From positions 1 to 10,079 of the forward strand of contig JAMPXL010000014.1 in NCBI GenBank assembly GCA_023701165.1: a DNA stretch of 10,079 nt. Direction: 5' to 3'. Position numbers and translations under genes: made by a program. The notes under the pieces were generated by a model. The model searched no databases. It saw only the letters and a list, made by a program, of their open reading frames with translations, and had not been told where the DNA came from. Origin of the DNA: Geothrix sp. (GTDB lineage Bacteria; Acidobacteriota; Holophagae; Holophagales; Holophagaceae). Positions within the stretch are counted from its first letter, which is position 1; each line of letters starts with the position of its first letter. Shown one piece after another: positions 5,457 to 10,079 of the stretch.

Positions 5457-8039
5457 TCACGCGGCCGGCAGGGGGATGATCCAGCCCTTCCGCTGGAGAT
5501 CCTCCAGGAGGTCCCATGCGGCACGGTAGGGATCGCCGCCCTCTCCGCCCAGCACTTCCAGATGCAGACGGGACCGGAAGGACACCAGGTCGGGATGGGG
5601 GGAGTCCGCCATGCCCGCGCCGGACTGGAAGAGCCGCAGGAGCAGGGCCTCGGGATGGGCGTGGCCCAGGCTGGCCGCCCCGAGGACCGCGCCGCCGTCC
5701 CCCTCCTCCACACCGGCCTCGATCAGGCGGTTCCGGAAGGGGTGGAGGCCGGCTGGATCCACGCCCAGGCCAAGGCATCGGACCCTCGGGCTTCCCTCGA
5801 TCCGTCCGCTCGTGTCCTCTTCTGCAAGCCAGGGACAGGGGGGGCGATGGCCTTCATAGGGAAGCCATGGCATGAAGCTGTCGTGGTGGTGGTCATCCCG
5901 GACCCAGGCATGGACCAGGCGCATGAGGCTGGTCCTGAGGGCGGGGTCCATCTCCGGCCCGCACCACAGGAACCGCTGCACGACGTCGGCTCCCGCCCCG
6001 GGCTCGCGCCAGGCGCCCTGCCAGTCCCCCTGGTCCAGGGGCAAGTCCAACCTGAGTCCCGCCAGGAAGACCGGGAAGCCCGGATAGGGGAAGGGAAGCC
6101 GCACTTCAGCGCCATCGGCGGAGACGCGCAGGTCGGTGTCCGGCAGGCAGCTCTCCAGGGGGCTGGCCTTGAGGGATTCAAGCAGGGACAGTTTATGGTC
6201 CTCCGTCCTCAGGGCCTCGATCAGCCGCAGGCGCCACACGCGCCCATCCCGGTCGCAGGACCAGCCCTCCACCGCGGAGGGTTCAGGACGGCTGAGGGCA
6301 TCCATGCCGAAGAGAAGCACCCGGCCTCCGCCCTCTGGATCCCAGTGGCCGATGGGCGGCGCTTCGCCCGCGGCGTTCAGGAGGCGCGGCCTGCGCTGGG
6401 CGCGGGCCCAGGCGATCTGGTCCCAGACGGGACCGGCGGCCCCGTCGGCCCCCAGCGTCCGCTCCAGTTCCCCCGAGACGAGCTGGCGGTAGGCTTCGCT
6501 GCGCCGCAGCTCCTGGTGGACGCCGAGGATGACCGAGATCTCATCGATGGTCTGCCGGCTGGCGTGGGTCAGCTCCCCACCCACCTCCATCAGGTGGCCT
6601 CCTATCCTGGTGATGTGCTCCATCTCCAGCGCCACCTTGGCCTCGACGCCCCACTGCCGGCCCAGGGCGGCTTCGATCGCCGCGGAGCGCTCCCCCACTT
6701 CGTGGAGGGACAGTTCCGCACGGCCCGAGGCGCGGAGCACCTGGTCCACCAGCCCCAGGTGGATCTCCAGGGCCCGCTCCAGATCCTGCCCCTGCTGATC
6801 CAGGTGGCTCGCCACATAGAGAAGCTCCTGGATCCCCGAGCCCAGATGCTGGGTCACTTCCTGGAGGTCCCATAGTCCCGCGGTCTCGCGTTCCAGGCCG
6901 CGCTGATGCTCATCCAGGGCGCGCTCCAGGTCTGAGGCGCCCTGGGAGGTCTGGTCCGCCAGCCCCCGGAGCCGCCCTCCGATGGCTTGCATCCCCGAAG
7001 TCCCGCCACCCTGCTGCGCAAGAATCGCGGCGTTCACGGCCAGGAGCCCTGTCTGCTGCGCTGCCTGGTCGATGGACTGGATGGCCCCCTGGGCGCCTCC
7101 GAAGGACCGGATGCGGCGTTGCGACTCGACCCGGAAAGCCTCGATGCGCCGCGTCAGGGCTTCCACCTGGTCCCTCACGCCATCGGCCGAAGCCCGGAAC
7201 CGCCGGAACTGTTCGGTCCGCGCCTTGGTTTCCTCCAGAAGCCTCGGCGTATGGGCGACCAGGCCCTTCACGGCCAGGCCGAGGCGGGCGCCCTGCCGGA
7301 GGCCCGCATCCGCCAGCCTGCCCAGCGCCTCATCTTCCCGCCGCAGGCGGGGGAACGAGTCCTGGAGTTCCTCCAGCAGCATCTCCAGGCGCTCCAGCCT
7401 CACCTGCGCCTGTTCCAGGGAGGCCTGGAAGGCCTGGCCCTGGAGCCGGTTCTGGTCTGCCCGGAGCCTCTGGTCCAGCTCGATCTTGTCGAACCTCAAG
7501 GCGCCCTCGAACACCCCCTGGAGTTCCCGGCTGTAGGCCTCCAACCGGTCTCCGGCCGCGGCCCTCGCCTCCTGGTCCAGGACCTGCTGCTGGTGGGTCT
7601 CCGCCAGCAGGCCGTCCAGGTCCACCCACTCCCGGGTGGTGGCCCGCTGGAGCGCATCCAGGCGATCCGCCATCTGCTGGCCTTCCCCGATCAGGACATT
7701 CAGGGCCGCGGAGACCTGGGCGGCTTCATCCCGGAGCCCCTCCGGCGGCGTGAGCCGGGCGCGTTCCCCGCCGAGGATCCGGCCGGCCCAATCGGACAGG
7801 AAACCCTCCGGCATCAGATCCCGCTGCCAGGCGAACCAGCGGCGGCCCACCAGCACCAGCCCTGCGACCACCATCATCAGGATGGCGGCCTCGCCGGGCT
7901 GGAGGGATGCCGAGGTCCGGAACAGCAGGTAGGCTGCGCCTCCGAGAACCAGGAGCATGGCCAGGTCTCCCACCCAGCGGCGGGTCCCGAGGTATTTCCT
8001 GTAGAAGCCCACCGACCTCATGCCCATCCCCAAAGCCAT
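5457..8039 (-). CDS. Membrane-anchored, degenerate chemoreceptor-like coiled-coil protein
   Basis: The protein has 860 residues. Two membrane segments (about 22-40 and 50-66) are joined by a loop of about 10 residues, so there is no periplasmic sensor domain. Residues 100-540 are largely coiled coil. Within them, 319-368 resembles the tip of methyl-accepting chemotaxis proteins: 'IDQAAQQTGLLAVNAAILAQ' against the usual I..IA.QTNLLALNAAIEAAR, then 'GGRLRGLADQTSQGASDL' for the descending helix. The positions equivalent to Tsr Glu385 and Arg388 are Leu340 and Gln343, so normal trimer and CheW contacts are doubtful. No HAMP domain was seen. Residues 550-860 form a region I do not recognise, with DDHHHD at 715-720. 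ATG 8039 is the longest start; ATG 8021 (MRSVGF), with GGGG 6 nt upstream, may be the real one. recO lies 51 bp upstream. Confidence 0.85.
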   Translation of the reverse strand: MALGMGMRSVGFYRKYLGTRRWVGDLAMLLVLGGAAYLLFRTSASLQPGEAAILMMVVAGLVLVGRRWFAWQRDLMPEGFLSDWAGRILGGERARLTPPEGLRDEAAQVSAALNVLIGEGQQMADRLDALQRATTREWVDLDGLLAETHQQQVLDQEARAAAGDRLEAYSRELQGVFEGALRFDKIELDQRLRADQNRLQGQAFQASLEQAQVRLERLEMLLEELQDSFPRLRREDEALGRLADAGLRQGARLGLAVKGLVAHTPRLLEETKARTEQFRRFRASADGVRDQVEALTRRIEAFRVESQRRIRSFGGAQGAIQSIDQAAQQTGLLAVNAAILAQQGGGTSGMQAIGGRLRGLADQTSQGASDLERALDEHQRGLERETAGLWDLQEVTQHLGSGIQELLYVASHLDQQGQDLERALEIHLGLVDQVLRASGRAELSLHEVGERSAAIEAALGRQWGVEAKVALEMEHITRIGGHLMEVGGELTHASRQTIDEISVILGVHQELRRSEAYRQLVSGELERTLGADGAAGPVWDQIAWARAQRRPRLLNAAGEAPPIGHWDPEGGGRVLLFGMDALSRPEPSAVEGWSCDRDGRVWRLRLIEALRTEDHKLSLLESLKASPLESCLPDTDLRVSADGAEVRLPFPYPGFPVFLAGLRLDLPLDQGDWQGAWREPGAGADVVQRFLWCGPEMDPALRTSLMRLVHAWVRDDHHHDSFMPWLPYEGHRPPCPWLAEEDTSGRIEGSPRVRCLGLGVDPAGLHPFRNRLIEAGVEEGDGGAVLGAASLGHAHPEALLLRLFQSGAGMADSPHPDLVSFRSRLHLEVLGGEGGDPYRAAWDLLEDLQRKGWIIPLPAA

Positions 8040-8090
8040 GGCATCCCATCGGCGCCAGGGCCGGGCGGGCCAAGTTTGGTCAGGCTCCGG

Positions 8091-8828
8091 TCAGAGCGTG
8101 CGCCAGAGAACCTCGTAGCTCCGCAGGCTGCCGCCCAGCTCCTGGAGCAGCCGGGCCCGGAGCAGGGCCGTGAGGGCGGTCTGGGCCTCGTGGGCCGCAT
8201 CCATCCGCGGGGCGGTGTCGGCGCCTCCCGCTCTCAGCTGGCGCAGATACTCCCGGCTGCCTGGCGGCAGGGCCTCCACGGGGTCCACGGGCGTGCAGGC
8301 CTGGCAGCACCAGCCCTGCTCGGGGCTGAGCATGGCCAGAGGCGCCTCCGCATTCCCGCAGCGGCCGCAGAGCCTGGGGTGGGGCAGCAGGCCCAGGCAG
8401 TGCAGCAGCCAGTGCTCCGCATAGGCCAGGATGCCGAGGGCGTTGCCGGGGTCGGCCTTGAGGGCCCTTCCGCAGGCGCTCAGCAGCCGGTAGAGGCGGT
8501 CGTCCTCCACGCCTTCCCGGGCCACCCGGTCGAACAGGTCCGCCAGGCAGGCCATGACGAGGCTGCTTTCCAGATGCCCCAGGGTGAGCGGGCTGAAGGC
8601 CAGCTCGCAGCGCGTGACGCGCTTCAGCTCCGTGTGTTCCTTTCCGAAGAAGCTCACGCGCACCTGGCTGAGGGGCTCGAAGGCTGCCACCCACTTGGCC
8701 GTGGGTTTCTTCACGCCCTTGGCCAGCCCTGACATGCGCTCGCCGTGCTCGGACAGGAACGACACCACCGCCCCGCCCTCGGCAAAGGGCACGGCCTTGA
8801 GCACGATGGCGGCGTGGGTGCGGATCAC
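8091..8828 (-). CDS. recO: DNA repair protein RecO
   Basis: RecO loads RecA onto SSB-coated single-stranded DNA together with RecR (RecF pathway). The 245-residue protein has the family order: an N-terminal OB fold (1-75, with 'THAAIVLKAVPFAEGGAVVSF', 'GLAKGVKK' and 'FEPLSQVRVSFFGK'), a helical middle (80-150), and a four-Cys zinc site at Cys154, Cys157, Cys174 or 175, and Cys178 (LCGRC, then WCCQAC). Length is typical. The start is a GTG at 8828 because the protein then begins like other RecO proteins (VIRTHAAIVL). The frame is open upstream to 9356, but that part is antisense to the gene at 8902. GGAAGG directly abuts the GTG, an unusually short spacing, so initiation may be weak. It diverges from the gene at 8902 with a 73-bp gap. 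Confidence 0.93.
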   Translation of the reverse strand: MIRTHAAIVLKAVPFAEGGAVVSFLSEHGERMSGLAKGVKKPTAKWVAAFEPLSQVRVSFFGKEHTELKRVTRCELAFSPLTLGHLESSLVMACLADLFDRVAREGVEDDRLYRLLSACGRALKADPGNALGILAYAEHWLLHCLGLLPHPRLCGRCGNAEAPLAMLSPEQGWCCQACTPVDPVEALPPGSREYLRQLRAGGADTAPRMDAAHEAQTALTALLRARLLQELGGSLRSYEVLWRTL

Positions 8829-8901
8829 CCTTCCAGTCTGCCCGGGTTCAACCAAAATCCCCGGGCCGGGTCTCGCCGGGACCTGCCGATAGACTGGGGG
8901 G

Positions 8902-10079
8902 ATGCGCGCATCCCCTCTTTTCGCGGCAGCCCTCGGCGGCATCCTCCTCACCGCCCAGGAGGCCCCCGCCCGGACCTTCCGCCAGTGGCTGGGCGGACAG
9001 GAAGTGGGCGGGGCCTCCCAGGAGGTGAAGGTCCTGAAGGACGCCCGCGAAGTGCGGAGCCGCGAATGGATGTCCCTGTCGCGCCTGGGCCAGGAGATCC
9101 GCCAGGAGGTGGACCAGACCGCCCGCCGGGCCATGGACGGCTCCCTGGCCTTCACCTGGCGCCTGCAGCTCTCCAAAGAGCCCTTCGAGGGGCGGGCCGA
9201 GTGGTCGCCTGCGGATCCCGGATCGCTGCGGCTCCATCCCCTGAACGGAGCGGCCCTGATGACCAAGGTGCCCGCGGGGGCGCTGCTCTGGCCCGAGGAT
9301 CTCGACGCCCGCCTGATGGAAGCGGCGCGACAGCGCCGTCCTGTCACTGCCATCACCTACTCGTTCCCTGTCCAGCAGTGGAGCACCCTCAGCCTGGAAC
9401 CCGCAGGACCGGATCCCCTGCCGGGCTTCCCGGATGCGGTGCGCTTCACCGGGCATGAAAGCCAGGGCACCGCCACCGTGCCTGTGGAGGCCTGGGTCTC
9501 CCCCAGCGAGGGCCATCTGCGCCAGAAGACCGAGCTCGGAGGCCTCGCCATCCTCATGCAGCGGACAGAGCTGCCAGCGCCGAAGGCGTCCCCGGGAGAT
9601 CCCCTGGGCTTCTTCGAGCGGACCCTCCAGCGGCTCCCCCCCCACCCCTTCCAGCCCTGGCTGCGGAGCGCGACCCTCAAGGCCGAGGGCTCCGCGCCAG
9701 ACCTCCCCGAGGATGCCCAGCAGATCCGGCTTCCCGGCGGGCGGTGGCGGCTGGTGCGCGCGGCGGAGCCCACGGCGGCCGAGGCAGCCCAGCCCCCCGT
9801 GGCGGGCATTCCTCCGGACGGCGAAGGCCGGTACCTGGCCCCCAGTCCCCTGGTGCCCTTCCGCGATCCCGCCTTCGACGGGCTCATCCGGCGCATGGCC
9901 CTGCCCCCCGGGCTGCCCCGCTGGGAACTCGCCAGGCGGGTGACGGCCTCCGTCTTCGACTGGATCACCGACAAGGACTTCACCGTGGGCTTCGCCTCGG
10001 CCCTGGAGGTCTGCCGCGCGCCCCGCGGCGACTGCACCGAGCATGGCGTGCTGGCCGTGGCCCTGCTGCGGCGCCTGGG
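8902..10079 (+). CDS. Exported transglutaminase-like protein, partial at 3' end
   Basis: The frame stays open from ATG 8902 to the window edge, 392 full codons. An in-frame TAG at 8890-8892 limits the start. The ATG is preceded by a G6 run with almost no spacing. Residues 1-20 (MRASPLFAAALGGILLTAQE) look like a short signal peptide, so the product is probably exported. Residues 25-330 form a region I do not recognise. From about 335 a transglutaminase-like core begins: 'FDWITDKDFTVGFASALE' (352-369), then 'RGDCTEHGVLAVALLRRLG'. Cys378 in GDCTEH is the expected nucleophile of this papain-like fold. The catalytic His and Asp lie beyond the edge. Bacterial members act as peptidases or amidases as often as cross-linking enzymes, so the reaction is open. 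Confidence 0.88.
   Translation, partial: MRASPLFAAALGGILLTAQEAPARTFRQWLGGQEVGGASQEVKVLKDAREVRSREWMSLSRLGQEIRQEVDQTARRAMDGSLAFTWRLQLSKEPFEGRAEWSPADPGSLRLHPLNGAALMTKVPAGALLWPEDLDARLMEAARQRRPVTAITYSFPVQQWSTLSLEPAGPDPLPGFPDAVRFTGHESQGTATVPVEAWVSPSEGHLRQKTELGGLAILMQRTELPAPKASPGDPLGFFERTLQRLPPHPFQPWLRSATLKAEGSAPDLPEDAQQIRLPGGRWRLVRAAEPTAAEAAQPPVAGIPPDGEGRYLAPSPLVPFRDPAFDGLIRRMALPPGLPRWELARRVTASVFDWITDKDFTVGFASALEVCRAPRGDCTEHGVLAVALLRRL

Noticed and set aside
4016..5479. A 487-residue plus-strand open frame.
   Set aside because: It runs antisense through rnpB, exbD and tonB, all of which have strong independent support, and shows no family features.
5157..8732. Two long plus-strand open frames (5157-6875 and 6987-8732).
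   Set aside because: Both are antisense to the chemoreceptor-like gene or recO and consist of Gln/Gly/His/Pro-rich sequence without domains.
8829..9356. A 5' extension of the recO frame to 9356.
   Set aside because: It lies antisense to the transglutaminase-like gene and does not resemble a RecO N-terminus.

Overview
The window is high-GC bacterial DNA with short intergenic gaps. The GC-biased codon use, long antisense shadow frames and protein style suggest an Acidobacteriota-type genome, perhaps Holophagaceae (Geothrix or Holophaga). That assignment is a guess from the look of the sequence; no marker gene here was compared with anything.

Layout from left to right. Positions 1-92 hold the first 30 codons of a probable Fur-family regulator on the minus strand. 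It diverges, across an AT-rich promoter region, from a plus-strand pair at 196-1477: a two-part protein (tautomerase-like N-terminus, Pro/Ala linker, winged-helix-like C-terminus) and a class I SAM-dependent methyltransferase. The methyltransferase converges on, and overlaps by 11 bp, a minus-strand pair: a GNAT acetyltransferase followed by an MFS transporter (3401 down to 1467). Upstream of the acetyltransferase is a stretch of about 360 bp without a gene. It carries a 76-bp tandem repeat with strong internal inverted repeats and the terminator-like hairpin of rnpB. The RNase P RNA gene (rnpB, about 3763-4135, minus) is the clearest RNA in the window. It begins only about 5 bp after the stop codon of an exbD/tolR-like gene, which follows a tonB-like gene. 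No exbB is visible in the window.

From 8828 down to 5457 lie recO (DNA repair, probable GTG start) and a large membrane-anchored coiled-coil protein. That protein has a degenerate chemoreceptor signalling tip and a C-terminal region of about 300 residues that I do not recognise. At the right edge, divergent from recO, is a plus-strand open frame from 8902 that runs off the window. It encodes an exported transglutaminase-like protein with a GDCTEH active-site signature.

RecO and RNase P are housekeeping. TonB and ExbD belong to energy transduction across the envelope. The acetyltransferase/MFS pair looks like a small-molecule modification and efflux cassette of unknown substrate. I see no insertion sequence, prophage, CRISPR array or tRNA. 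The least ordinary items are the degenerate chemoreceptor-like protein, the tautomerase/winged-helix fusion, the tight exbD-rnpB junction and the 76-bp repeat.
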